The position numbers were made by a program, and so were the translations under genes. From Prevotella sp. (lineage in GTDB: Bacteria > Bacteroidota > Bacteroidia > Bacteroidales > Bacteroidaceae), in contig JAFVFY010000081.1 of NCBI GenBank assembly GCA_017475265.1, positions 1 through 59,912 of the forward strand: a DNA stretch of 59,912 nt, written 5' to 3'. Positions 50,225-59,815 of this stretch are shown here, piece after piece (position 1 is the stretch's first letter; each line of letters begins with the position of its first letter). A model generated the notes under the pieces. That model was given only the letters and a program-made list of their open reading frames with translations. It searched no databases and was not told where the DNA came from.

Positions 50225-50256
50225 AAAAGCGACGGGCTTCACAGCCGGTCGCTTTT
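50225..50256 (+). terminator. Terminator after the GHL10 gene
   Basis: AAAAGCGAC (50225-50233) pairs perfectly with GTCGCTTTT (50248-50256) around GGGCTTCACAGCCG. The rest of the gap (50257-50606) is AT-rich with a weak TACCTTTC box (50571-50578) and no gene. Confidence 0.85.
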
Positions 50257-50606
50257 ATCTTCAATAGGTATTAGTTCTTTTAAGGTAAAAAGATTGTTTT
50301 CAGGATAACGCTGCAAAGGTACGTGTTTTTTTTCTATCCTCCAAATAATTTTCGACTTTTTTTTTACATAATTTTATGTGTGGGCACACATTCCGAAAAC
50401 GATGTCTTTTATTTCCTCTTCATTGAGTAAAGTGTACAATAATGTTAGTTGTTGTATCTTCTCTTCAACATGAACTGCTGTCTTGGCTCGCCGTTGTCTG
50501 GCTGTTGTACGGCTAGTTAAATACTTACTAAAAATACTTAAAACAAAGCGACTATTTGGAAAATTATTCGTACCTTTCGGCCTTAAAACGTATAACTTGA
50601 CCTAAA

Positions 50607-53600
50607 ATGAAGCACACGACTATTAAACGGCTGTGTCTAACAGCCTTATTTCTAGCTATATATACATCTACGCAGGCTCAGCAACTGCAAGCAAAGCTGT
50701 CTCACTATTCTACTGAAGATGGACTGGCCAGCAACGCCATCTCGAAGATGAAGCAGGACGACTGGGGTTACATCTGGATAGCTACCTGGAACGGCCTTAC
50801 CCGCTTCGATGGCTACGACTTCACCAACTACCGTACGGGCACCATGAGCCGAGTGCCTAACTTGCATAACCGAATAGAGGATTTGGCCATAGACAATCAG
50901 CAGAACGTTTGGATGCGTATGTATGATAACCGCATCTTCGTGATGAAGCGCTCCGTGGACAAAATCATCAATCCTTTTGAAGGTATCAAGGGTAGCGATG
51001 AATTCCGCAACAATCAGGTCATCTTCGTCACCAGTAGTGGTGACGTGTACGTACCCATTATTGACAAGGGTATTTACAAGATGCGTGTCGAGCAAGACCG
51101 CGTGAATTGTCAGCTGGTCACTACCGGCGGGCTAACGATTACTTCCATGGCCGAGGGTTACCATGACGACATCTGGTTGGGCACCAACGAGGGCATACAC
51201 CGCTTGGATGCCAGCAACATGACAGTCGAGCGAAAGGGATTATTCCTTGATGAGTACGTGACATGCCTATTCTCAAATGGCTATAATATCTTTGCAGGTA
51301 CTAAGTCTGGAAAGATTCTTTCGTTCGCCTACGGTCAGGAGCCAACCGTTATACGCCAGCAGGCGGGCAACGACTTGCACGGACTATTTGTAGACAGTCA
51401 CGACTTGATCTGGTTTGCGGACGATAAAGCGGGTGTACTCATGTATGACCCAGAGACGGGCGTGGAGAGACGCTTCGTGCAAACGGTAATGACACATGGG
51501 TACGAGAGCGGCGGCGTTGAGTTCAACGATGTGAATGGTACGGTGTGGATACGCATGAATTTTGGCGGCTATGGTTACTATGACCGTGAGGCTCAGGAGG
51601 TTCGCTACTTCCACAACGACCCCAGCAACCCTTGGAACCTGTCAAACTCCTGCAATGCGACGCTGGAGACCCTGGACGGTGTGGTATTTGAGTCGACCAT
51701 ACGGCGAGGGCTTGACAAGCTGGAGATAATGAAGAACACCATCGAACGGAAGTTGATGGTGGAGAATCCCACGTCTTTGCCAGACAACGATGTCCGTGCA
51801 TTCTACTATGACACCCGCAACCGCAGTTTGCTGATGGGCAACAAAAGTGGCATGCTCAGCATCACCGACAACGACGGCAATCGCACCTTCTATACTCATA
51901 GCGACAACGGACAGGCATTTGGTCGTATCTACGGCATATCGAAAGACTCCAAGGAGAACTACTGGGTGTCGTCGAAAGACAATGGCTTGTTCAAGATGAC
52001 ACCTCGTGCTGGTGGTGGCTATAGCATCGTCAACTATTGTCATGACGACAATGATGTCCATTCCCTAAATGACAACCATGCCTACCAGACCCTTGAGGAC
52101 GGTCAGGGGAATATCTGGGTGGCGACATACGGTGGAGGCGTGAACGTGTTGCCTAATGGTTCATCACAGTTCCTGCATTGTAATAGCGGTATGGAAGCCT
52201 ATCCCCACAACTTCTATCGCAAGGCGCGTACATTGGCCATCGACAAGGATGGTAAGATATGGGCTGGCACCACCGACGGCATCCTGCTCTTCTCGATGAA
52301 GGACGGCAAGGTGCAAGTAGAAAAACTGGAATACTCTGAGGAGGAACCTGACAATATCCTTTATTCTAACGACATCGTTTGCCTGGGACGTGACCAGAGA
52401 GGCATGATGTGGGTGGGAACCAATGGTGGCGGACTGGGTCATACCATTGGCAAGGACAATCAGGGGCGTTGGCTCTTCGAGAACTTCGGCGCTCGCGACG
52501 GTCTTCCCTCTGAGGAGATACTCAGTCTGGCTTTTGACTCCCGTGGTAGCGTGTGGTTCGCAACAGAACATATACTCTGCTCCTTCGACCAGGATAAACG
52601 CATCTTCACCACTTTCTCCACCTTGGAGGGTGTCGACGAGACCATGTGCTCCGAGTCGGCTGCACTGGTGCTTCCTTCGGGCAATATTCTCTTTGGAACA
52701 ACTACTTCCGGATACTACGTCGTAGACCGTAACAAGCTGATGAGCAACAATGCCGCAGTATTCAAGTTGCGTCTCACCGGCTTCTGGGTAGACAATGAGT
52801 TGCAGAGCCCACGCCTGACGAACCTCTATGATTACTACGTGCCCGAATCCAAGGCTGTGACGTTGCCTTCCCACAGTTCCTCCTTTGCCTTCCGTTTCGC
52901 TTCGCTCAACTTCCAGTTGCAGCATCGCGTACATTATCAATATATGCTTGAGGGCTACGACTCCGACTGGCGCAACGCCGGCCCTGACCGTATGGCCAGC
53001 TACGAGAATGTACCGGCAGGAGAATACAGGTTCCAGGTGAGGGCCTTCATGCTGGAGTCGCCTGATAAGTATGACATGAAGGAGATAATGATTACTATTC
53101 CTCCGATGTTCTTATTCTCCTCTGGAGCCACATGGCTGTACATGCTCATCGTGGCAGTAGCCGGTCTTTTGCTGCTCTTCCTAAGTCAGCAGCGCATACG
53201 CCAGCAGGTAAAGAATAAGCGTAACCAGGATGCAAAGAATAGCGAGGACGCAAAACCTAGTTCCTTCATCGTAAAACTGGAGGAATGGCTGGAGGCACAC
53301 TATGCTGAGCAGAACCTCTCCTTCGAAACGTTTATGGAGGATCAGGGCATCAACCGTGCCGATTTCGAGGATTCCCTTCGTGCATTCTCCAAGAAGTCTC
53401 CGCGCGAATTCCTGATAGACTACCGCATCGAAAAGGCACGCCAGTTGCTCGAACAGACCAGCGACAGCGTGGCCGACATCTCCTTCAACACGGGCTTTGC
53501 AGACCCCATGCAATTCAACCGCCTTTTCACTGAGCGCAATGGCATGACACCATCGCAGTATCGCGACCATAGTCATCAGTCTTCTGAGCACACCGATGAG

Positions 53601-53618
53601 TACGAAGTCATAGAATAA
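50607..53618 (+). CDS. Membrane-tethered sensor with AraC output, lacking kinase and receiver
   Basis: This 1003-residue protein has a signal peptide and about 14 two-component-regulator propeller repeats (GYIWIATWNGLTRFDG, GNIWVATYGGGVNVL, GMMWVGTNGGGLG). A Y_Y_Y domain (FASLNFQLQHRVHYQYMLEGYD, VPAGEYRFQVRAF) and one transmembrane segment (about 838-862) follow. An AraC-type DNA-binding domain ends it (about 886-988; SVADISFNTGFADPMQFNRLF). Usual hybrid two-component sensors have histidine kinase and receiver domains between membrane and HTH; both are absent. The next gene starts at the overlapping TAATG, so it is coupled to the pectin methylesterase it likely controls. Confidence 0.92.
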   Translation: MKHTTIKRLCLTALFLAIYTSTQAQQLQAKLSHYSTEDGLASNAISKMKQDDWGYIWIATWNGLTRFDGYDFTNYRTGTMSRVPNLHNRIEDLAIDNQQNVWMRMYDNRIFVMKRSVDKIINPFEGIKGSDEFRNNQVIFVTSSGDVYVPIIDKGIYKMRVEQDRVNCQLVTTGGLTITSMAEGYHDDIWLGTNEGIHRLDASNMTVERKGLFLDEYVTCLFSNGYNIFAGTKSGKILSFAYGQEPTVIRQQAGNDLHGLFVDSHDLIWFADDKAGVLMYDPETGVERRFVQTVMTHGYESGGVEFNDVNGTVWIRMNFGGYGYYDREAQEVRYFHNDPSNPWNLSNSCNATLETLDGVVFESTIRRGLDKLEIMKNTIERKLMVENPTSLPDNDVRAFYYDTRNRSLLMGNKSGMLSITDNDGNRTFYTHSDNGQAFGRIYGISKDSKENYWVSSKDNGLFKMTPRAGGGYSIVNYCHDDNDVHSLNDNHAYQTLEDGQGNIWVATYGGGVNVLPNGSSQFLHCNSGMEAYPHNFYRKARTLAIDKDGKIWAGTTDGILLFSMKDGKVQVEKLEYSEEEPDNILYSNDIVCLGRDQRGMMWVGTNGGGLGHTIGKDNQGRWLFENFGARDGLPSEEILSLAFDSRGSVWFATEHILCSFDQDKRIFTTFSTLEGVDETMCSESAALVLPSGNILFGTTTSGYYVVDRNKLMSNNAAVFKLRLTGFWVDNELQSPRLTNLYDYYVPESKAVTLPSHSSSFAFRFASLNFQLQHRVHYQYMLEGYDSDWRNAGPDRMASYENVPAGEYRFQVRAFMLESPDKYDMKEIMITIPPMFLFSSGATWLYMLIVAVAGLLLLFLSQQRIRQQVKNKRNQDAKNSEDAKPSSFIVKLEEWLEAHYAEQNLSFETFMEDQGINRADFEDSLRAFSKKSPREFLIDYRIEKARQLLEQTSDSVADISFNTGFADPMQFNRLFTERNGMTPSQYRDHSHQSSEHTDEYEVIE

Positions 53619-54607
53619 TGAATACATATTTATATATATTCCTTACCATGCTGTTCCTTGGCATTGGCATCGGCAATGTGAACGCTGCAGGTAAGTATGA
53701 CAACCCTGATACGCTCTTCGTGGCACGTGACGGTACGGGTGAGTTCCGCACCGTCGACGAGGCTATCGAGGTGTGCCGTGCCTTTATGGACTATCATAAG
53801 GTCATATTCGTGAAGCGGGGCACTTACAAGGAGAAGCTTATCCTGCCCTCTTGGTTACAGAACATAGAAATCTGTGGCGAGGATCGCGACCAGACCATCA
53901 TCACCTACGATGACCATGCCAACATCCGTACCGCAGAGCGCCCTCAAGGTATGGGCACCTTCCGTACCTACACGCTGAAGATAGAGGGAAACGACATCAC
54001 GCTGAAGAACATCACCATCGAGAACAACTCCGCCCGGCTGGGCCAGGCTGTGGCACTTCATACCGAGGGCGACCGGCTGAAGTTCATCAACTGTCGATTC
54101 CTGGGTCATCAGGACACGGTGTACACAGGTGTGGCAAACACACGTCTATACTTCAAGGACTGCTACATCGAGGGAACCACCGACTTCATCTTCGGTCCTT
54201 CGACGGCGTGGTTTGAGCACTGCACTATCCATTGCAAGGCCAACAGTTACATCACCGCTGCCTCTACGCCGAAAGACGTGGACTACGGCTACGTGTTCAA
54301 CGATTGCACCATCACCGCCGCTCCCGATGTGGAGAAAGTCTATTTGGGCCGTCCCTGGCGTGACTATGGCTATACCCTCTTCATGCATTGCTCGTTGCCT
54401 CGTCAGATACGTCCTGAGGGATGGCACCATTGGCAGAAAGAGCGTGAGCAGACTGCCCGTTATCTGGAGTTTGAGAACACGGGCGAGGGTGCCGGCACTG
54501 GCCAGCGCGCAGCCTGGAGCAAGCAGCTCACCAAGAAAGAAGCATCGCAGGTGACGCTGCAGAATGTCCTCGCCGGACAGGCAACACCATTTGATATTAA
54601 CAAATAG
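53618..54607 (+). CDS. Pectin methylesterase (CE8)
   Basis: This 329-residue secreted enzyme demethylates pectin. Catalytic motifs: GQAVAL (Q143), GHQDT (D166), TDFIFG (D189) and GRPW (R245, W247). The signal peptide is MNTYLYIFLTMLFLGIGIGNVNA. The start codon overlaps the regulator's stop by one base (TAATG). The modular glycosidase follows 10 bp downstream. It is likely exported to the periplasm or surface as part of a small pectin module. Confidence 0.96.
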   Translation: MNTYLYIFLTMLFLGIGIGNVNAAGKYDNPDTLFVARDGTGEFRTVDEAIEVCRAFMDYHKVIFVKRGTYKEKLILPSWLQNIEICGEDRDQTIITYDDHANIRTAERPQGMGTFRTYTLKIEGNDITLKNITIENNSARLGQAVALHTEGDRLKFINCRFLGHQDTVYTGVANTRLYFKDCYIEGTTDFIFGPSTAWFEHCTIHCKANSYITAASTPKDVDYGYVFNDCTITAAPDVEKVYLGRPWRDYGYTLFMHCSLPRQIRPEGWHHWQKEREQTARYLEFENTGEGAGTGQRAAWSKQLTKKEASQVTLQNVLAGQATPFDINK

Positions 54608-54617
54608 TTTCCCCAAT

Positions 54618-57347
54618 ATGAACCAATTCCTTCTTTCCGCCATGATGATGGCGATGGTACTACCGGCTATAAGCCAGGAACGCTCCTCTTCGAGCATGTA
54701 CATACAGCCGCAGCCTAAGTCTGACGTGACTCTTTACTATAGTGTCGATGGCGAGGGTACTCGTTTCCAGCCTATCTGGGGACTCGACCTTGCATGGATT
54801 AACGAACAGAACCTACGCAAGGGTGTGCGCCACATGGGAAAAGAGAATGTGGGCATAGGCCGTTCTGCCTTTCGCTTCACGGATGCGTTGGTCAACGATG
54901 TGAGCCTGACCAATAGCCAGATAAATAATCTTCGTCGGCGCAGCAATCTCTTCACCTCTATCTGCGGAGCAGAGCTACCGCTAGTGCTTACTGCCGACCA
55001 GGAGGCTGGGACAAACAGCTACTACGTGACGAACAAAAGCTGCAACACCAGTCACTGGGCAGCGATGATTAACGCCCATGTGGAGTGGATGCAGCAGAAC
55101 ACTAGCCACCCCATCGTCGGTGTCTCGCCCTATAACGAGCCTGACTACTGGACCGAGGAGGAGGGCGCTACCGTGGCCAAGCAGGTGGAGGTGGCCAAGA
55201 AACTGCGTGAGGAGTATCCGAGCATGGAGGACGTGGCCATCGTTGGCGGCAACACCCTGAACAACGATAAGGCTATGGACTGGTATAAGACGGGTAAAGA
55301 CTATTACGACTGGGGGAACACCCACCAGCTGGCTGGTGACTTCAACACCTTCGCCGCTTTCTACAGTCAGCTGAAGGCTGACGGTAAGACGGGCTATGCT
55401 GATGAGATGCACAACGTGGGTGAGGCTATGATTGGTCTGGAGTACGGTATGACGGTAGGCATCTGGTGGGGCTTCGACAGCCGTGCCCGTGGTGAGTTCT
55501 GCGACATCTCGCGCAACGGCGAGCGTTTGGCCTACGGTGAGCACCGTAACAACTGGACGGCGGCATCGGTCTATCGTCATGACGACGGACGGGTGAAAGC
55601 TTTCATAGGCAGTAGCGAGCGTCAGGCAAAGACAACAACATACCAGTTCGTCAGTACCGACCGCGACATGTACTATGATACGCAGGGCCCAATGCGTTCT
55701 TTCCGAATGGAGATTCCAGGCGGCACAGGCTACCAGAATGGTCAAACCAACGCAGAACGTGTGATAGACATTACTTGGGGTGAGAACGTGCCCTACGTGG
55801 CTGTTACCGATGGTACATATCGCATTGTGAACAAGGCCACTGGAACATACATTAATGCTTCATCGAACATTATTCTACAGAATAGCTTCCCTAAGTCAAA
55901 GACTCAACAATGGACGATTAAGTGGAGTGACCCGAAGCGCACAAGCGGAGACTACAGCTTCCTCGACATCGAGTCGGTCAGTAATAGCAAGCTACGCATG
56001 AACGTAGAGAATTTCTCCACCTCTGACGGAGCCAACGTCATTGGCTATTCGCAGAACGAAACACCATCGACCAACGAGCAATGGTACCTGCAATATGCCG
56101 GCGATGGGTTCTTTTACATTCGTAACCGTGAGACCTCGCTCTATCTCACCTCTGCCTCATCGTCAACCAGCAATGGTGTGCGTGTGCGCACTAACGAGCT
56201 GCAGGCTGACAGTACCGAGCGCGCCCGCCAGATGTGGCGACTGCTCCCAGTTGGCATTGACTACGACAGGGAAGCTCCTGCAAAGCCTCAGGGATTCACG
56301 GCTAAGGTACAGTCTGCATCGGTACGCCTGACATGGCAGGCAAATAATGACGAGGACTTGCGGGGATATAACATCTTCAGAAAAGATGCTGAAGGCTGGA
56401 GCGTCATAGCACGTGATATCAAATCTACGTCGTTTGTAGATAACAACTGCCGTCCCGGGCACACCTATTCATATATTGTCAGGGCTTTGGATAACGCCCT
56501 TAATCTCTCCGAAACCAGCGAGACCGTAGAGGCTACTCTAACGGATGCTCCGGCACTCATAGCCCGATGGACAATGAACAACACACTCAACGACACCACC
56601 GAGAACGTCATGGATGCTGCCGTCTATGAAACCGAAAGCTACTTAGCAGGAAACCCGGCCCTTGATACAGAAGAAGTCACCTATAAAGGACTGAGCCTTA
56701 AAGAGAAATGCTATGCACAACTGCCCTACGAGGTGGCCAGCCACGACGAGCTGACTTTCTGCGCATGGGTTAAAGTGCTCAGCTCAAAGCAGTGGCAGCG
56801 AATCTTTGACTTCGGCAACGGTACTTCGCACTACATGTTCCTCACACCAAATGCGGGCAGTACCATGCGCTTCGCCATCAAAAACGGAGGCGAGGAGCAG
56901 ACACTTGACTGCGCAAAACTGCCAGTAGTGCAATGGAAACACGTGGCCGTGACGATAGGGCAGGGGAGAACTGCTATTTACATCGACGGCGAGGAAGCAG
57001 CATCAACTACCGACATCACTATCAAGCCTAGCGACATACGTCCCGCGATGAATTTCTTGGGACGCAGCCAGTTCGATTCCGACCCTGCCCTCACGGGTAC
57101 TATTCAGGATGTGCGCATTTATAACTACGCCCTCACGGCTGAAGAGGTGAAGCAAGCAATGAAACTGGAAGTCGAATCGCCCGTGAAAGGCGATGTCAAT
57201 GGCGACGGTACGGTGGACGTAGCTGACATTTCCAGTATCATCAGCGTCATGGCTGGTGATGGTGAATATGCCAATGCTGATGTCAACGGCGACGGTACGG
57301 TAGACGTAGCCGACATTTCGACGGTAATATCGATTATGGCTGAATAA
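54618..57347 (+). CDS. Modular clan-A-type glycosidase with lectin, FN3, LamG and dockerin
   Basis: This 909-residue secreted protein has a catalytic (beta/alpha)8-like part (about 20-400) with acid/base Glu in GVSPYNEPDYW and a candidate nucleophile Glu in YADEMHNVGEA; the family is probably GH30-like but not assigned. A ricin-type trefoil (about 410-545; TYRIVNKATGTYINAS), an FN3 domain (about 555-640) and a LamG/concanavalin domain (about 650-850) follow. Residues 857-909 form a type I dockerin with two DVNGDGTVDVADIS calcium loops. The start ATG 54618 opens the signal peptide. No cohesin is visible in the window. Confidence 0.88.
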   Translation: MNQFLLSAMMMAMVLPAISQERSSSSMYIQPQPKSDVTLYYSVDGEGTRFQPIWGLDLAWINEQNLRKGVRHMGKENVGIGRSAFRFTDALVNDVSLTNSQINNLRRRSNLFTSICGAELPLVLTADQEAGTNSYYVTNKSCNTSHWAAMINAHVEWMQQNTSHPIVGVSPYNEPDYWTEEEGATVAKQVEVAKKLREEYPSMEDVAIVGGNTLNNDKAMDWYKTGKDYYDWGNTHQLAGDFNTFAAFYSQLKADGKTGYADEMHNVGEAMIGLEYGMTVGIWWGFDSRARGEFCDISRNGERLAYGEHRNNWTAASVYRHDDGRVKAFIGSSERQAKTTTYQFVSTDRDMYYDTQGPMRSFRMEIPGGTGYQNGQTNAERVIDITWGENVPYVAVTDGTYRIVNKATGTYINASSNIILQNSFPKSKTQQWTIKWSDPKRTSGDYSFLDIESVSNSKLRMNVENFSTSDGANVIGYSQNETPSTNEQWYLQYAGDGFFYIRNRETSLYLTSASSSTSNGVRVRTNELQADSTERARQMWRLLPVGIDYDREAPAKPQGFTAKVQSASVRLTWQANNDEDLRGYNIFRKDAEGWSVIARDIKSTSFVDNNCRPGHTYSYIVRALDNALNLSETSETVEATLTDAPALIARWTMNNTLNDTTENVMDAAVYETESYLAGNPALDTEEVTYKGLSLKEKCYAQLPYEVASHDELTFCAWVKVLSSKQWQRIFDFGNGTSHYMFLTPNAGSTMRFAIKNGGEEQTLDCAKLPVVQWKHVAVTIGQGRTAIYIDGEEAASTTDITIKPSDIRPAMNFLGRSQFDSDPALTGTIQDVRIYNYALTAEEVKQAMKLEVESPVKGDVNGDGTVDVADISSIISVMAGDGEYANADVNGDGTVDVADISTVISIMAE

Positions 57348-57370
57348 GTCCTATTAATGTTAGAAGTCAC

Positions 57371-59815
57371 ATGAACTCCACATCCCCCTCACTACTGTCA
57401 GAACTTAACCCCAGCCAGCGGGAAGCCGTGGAGTATTGCGACGGTGCCTCGCTTGTCATCGCGGGTGCCGGTTCGGGCAAGACTCGTGTGTTGACCTACA
57501 AGATTGCCTACCTGCTACAGGAGAAAGACCTGAAGCCATGGAACATCCTGGCCCTGACCTTCACCAACAAGGCGGCAAAAGAAATGAAGGAGCGCATAGC
57601 ACGACTGGTAGGCGCAGACCGGGCCCGCTACTTGCAGATGGGAACCTTCCACTCTGTCTTTTCCCATATACTTCGTGTGGAGGCAGAGCATATCGGCTAT
57701 AACCCCAGCTTCACTATCTACGACCAGGCTGATGCCCGCTCGCTGACGAAGAGCATCATCAAGGAGATGGGACTCGATGACAAGGTCTACAAGCCCAATA
57801 CCGTCAGCGACCAGATTTCGATGGCGAAGAACCACCTCATCCTGCCCGGACAGTTCCCGCAATGTTCGCTCTACGACTCCAAGCGTCCCAAGGTGCACGA
57901 TGTCTACCAACGTTACGTCGCCCGTTGCCGTCAGGCCAACGCCATGGACTTCGACGACCTGCTCGTGCAGACCTTCCTGCTCTTTGAGCGCAACGAGGAT
58001 ATACGCCGAAAGTATGTAGAGAAATTCCTCTACGTGCTCGTCGATGAGTATCAGGACACCAACTTCGCCCAGCAGAAGATTGTCTATCAGCTCACTCGTG
58101 AGCGGCAGCGTGTCTGTGTCGTGGGCGACGATGCCCAGAGTATCTACAGCTTCCGTGGCGCTAACATCGACAACATCCTGAACTTCCAGCAGATGTATGC
58201 CGACGCCCGTCTCTTCAAGCTGGAGCAGAACTACCGCTCTACGCAGCTCATCGTGAAAGCCGCCAACAGCCTCATACGCAAGAACGAACGACAGATTCCC
58301 AAGGACGTTTTCAGTAAGAATGACGAGGGTGAACGTGTCACCCTGAAGCCCGCCTACAGCGACAAGGAGGAGGCGATGATAGTCTGTGGCGACATCAAGC
58401 ACATCATGAAGAAGGAAGGTGGACAGTACAGCGACTTTGCCATCCTCTACCGCACCAATGCCCAAAGCCGCTCCTTCGAGGAGCAGATGCGGAAGGACAA
58501 CATTCCCTATCGCATCTACGGCGGTCTGAGCTTCTATCAGCGTAAGGAAATAAAAGATGTCATCGCCTACTTCCGTCTCGTGACCAATCCCGACGACGAG
58601 GAGGCCTTGAAGCGCATCATCAACTACCCAACCCGTGGCATCGGCGATACCACGCTCAACAAGATTGTCGCTGCCGCTAACGAAAGTGGCCTCTCCCTTT
58701 GGACGGTCATCACTAGTATCACTACTGATGGTAACGCCCCTCTCACTCCCCCCTCACTCCCCCTTCACTCCACTTTCACTCCCCCTTCTATCTCCCCCGC
58801 CACCGTCAGCAAGCTGAAGGCATTCCGCCAGCTAGTCGCCGACTGGACAGCACGTGCCGCCACCCAAGACGCCTACGAGATAGGCCATGCCATCGTGCAG
58901 GAGAGTGGTGTGTCCAAAGACCTCTACAGCGGTCATAACCCCGAGGATGTATCCCGGCAGGAGAACCTTCAGGAGTTCCTCGGCGGTGTCCACGACTTCG
59001 TGGAAGGCCGTCGCGAAGAAGGACTTGGTGACCAGGTGGCGCTCTCCGACTTCCTGCAGGAGGTGGCTCTGCTCACCGACCTTGATAGCGATGGCGACGC
59101 CGACCAGCCCAAGGTTTCGCTGATGACTATCCATTCTGCCAAGGGACTTGAGTTCCCCACCGTCTTCGTCGTTGGCCTGGAGGAGAATATCTTCCCCTCG
59201 CCCTTGAGTATGGGTTCTTTGCGTGAGCTTGAGGAGGAGCGGCGCCTGTTCTATGTGGCCATCACCCGTGCTGAGCGTCATTGCATCCTCACCTGTGCCG
59301 AGAGTCGCTTCCGCTATGGTCGCATGGAGTATGACACGCCGTCGCGCTTCATCCGTGACATCGACCCTTCGTTCATCCGTGTAGAATCCTTAGGGGCAGA
59401 CCCCGTGTCAGCCCGCAACGATGATTTCGGTTCTTCCAACCTCCCGTGGAAGAAGAATAATTGGATGCAGAACTCGCATCCTGTGGCTACCCAGTTCCGT
59501 GCCGACCCGAAGCCTCGCGCTGTACCCCCTCATCGTGAGGCTCCACCCGTAGACCCCTTCTCCGACAGTTTCAAGCGTCAGTTGCAGCAGGCCTCAGGCA
59601 ACAGGCTGAAGCCCGTCACTAGTGCTGTTCCTTCAAATCCCAGCAGCTTCTCTCCTCTTCGCGAGGGCTCCGTCATAGAGCACCTGCGCTTCGGCATCGG
59701 CACAGTTCTCCGTGTGGAGGGCGAAGGTGAAAACACCAAGGCCACCGTGCAATTCCGAAACGCCGGCACCAAACAGCTGTTGCTGAAATTCGCCAAGTAC
59801 AACATTGTCAAATGA
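57371..59815 (+). CDS. UvrD/PcrA-type DNA helicase
   Basis: This 814-residue superfamily 1A helicase has motif I AGAGSGKT (31-38), motif II VDEYQDTN, GDDAQSIYSFRGA (III), TIHSAKGLEF (V) and YVAITRAERHCIL (VI). The C-terminal Tudor-like PcrA tail (GSVIEHLRFGIGTVL) is present. It acts in repair and displaces proteins from DNA. A proline-rich insertion (58736-58800, TPPSLPLHSTFTPPS) between motifs IV and V is an in-frame genomic repeat. Confidence 0.95.
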   Translation: MNSTSPSLLSELNPSQREAVEYCDGASLVIAGAGSGKTRVLTYKIAYLLQEKDLKPWNILALTFTNKAAKEMKERIARLVGADRARYLQMGTFHSVFSHILRVEAEHIGYNPSFTIYDQADARSLTKSIIKEMGLDDKVYKPNTVSDQISMAKNHLILPGQFPQCSLYDSKRPKVHDVYQRYVARCRQANAMDFDDLLVQTFLLFERNEDIRRKYVEKFLYVLVDEYQDTNFAQQKIVYQLTRERQRVCVVGDDAQSIYSFRGANIDNILNFQQMYADARLFKLEQNYRSTQLIVKAANSLIRKNERQIPKDVFSKNDEGERVTLKPAYSDKEEAMIVCGDIKHIMKKEGGQYSDFAILYRTNAQSRSFEEQMRKDNIPYRIYGGLSFYQRKEIKDVIAYFRLVTNPDDEEALKRIINYPTRGIGDTTLNKIVAAANESGLSLWTVITSITTDGNAPLTPPSLPLHSTFTPPSISPATVSKLKAFRQLVADWTARAATQDAYEIGHAIVQESGVSKDLYSGHNPEDVSRQENLQEFLGGVHDFVEGRREEGLGDQVALSDFLQEVALLTDLDSDGDADQPKVSLMTIHSAKGLEFPTVFVVGLEENIFPSPLSMGSLRELEEERRLFYVAITRAERHCILTCAESRFRYGRMEYDTPSRFIRDIDPSFIRVESLGADPVSARNDDFGSSNLPWKKNNWMQNSHPVATQFRADPKPRAVPPHREAPPVDPFSDSFKRQLQQASGNRLKPVTSAVPSNPSSFSPLREGSVIEHLRFGIGTVLRVEGEGENTKATVQFRNAGTKQLLLKFAKYNIVK
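58736..58800. repeat. CTCACTCCCCC repeat inside the helicase gene
   Basis: Four to five CCCCTCACTCCCCCTTCACT-type units are carried in frame and encode about 22 Pro/Ser/Thr-rich residues. Confidence 0.8.
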
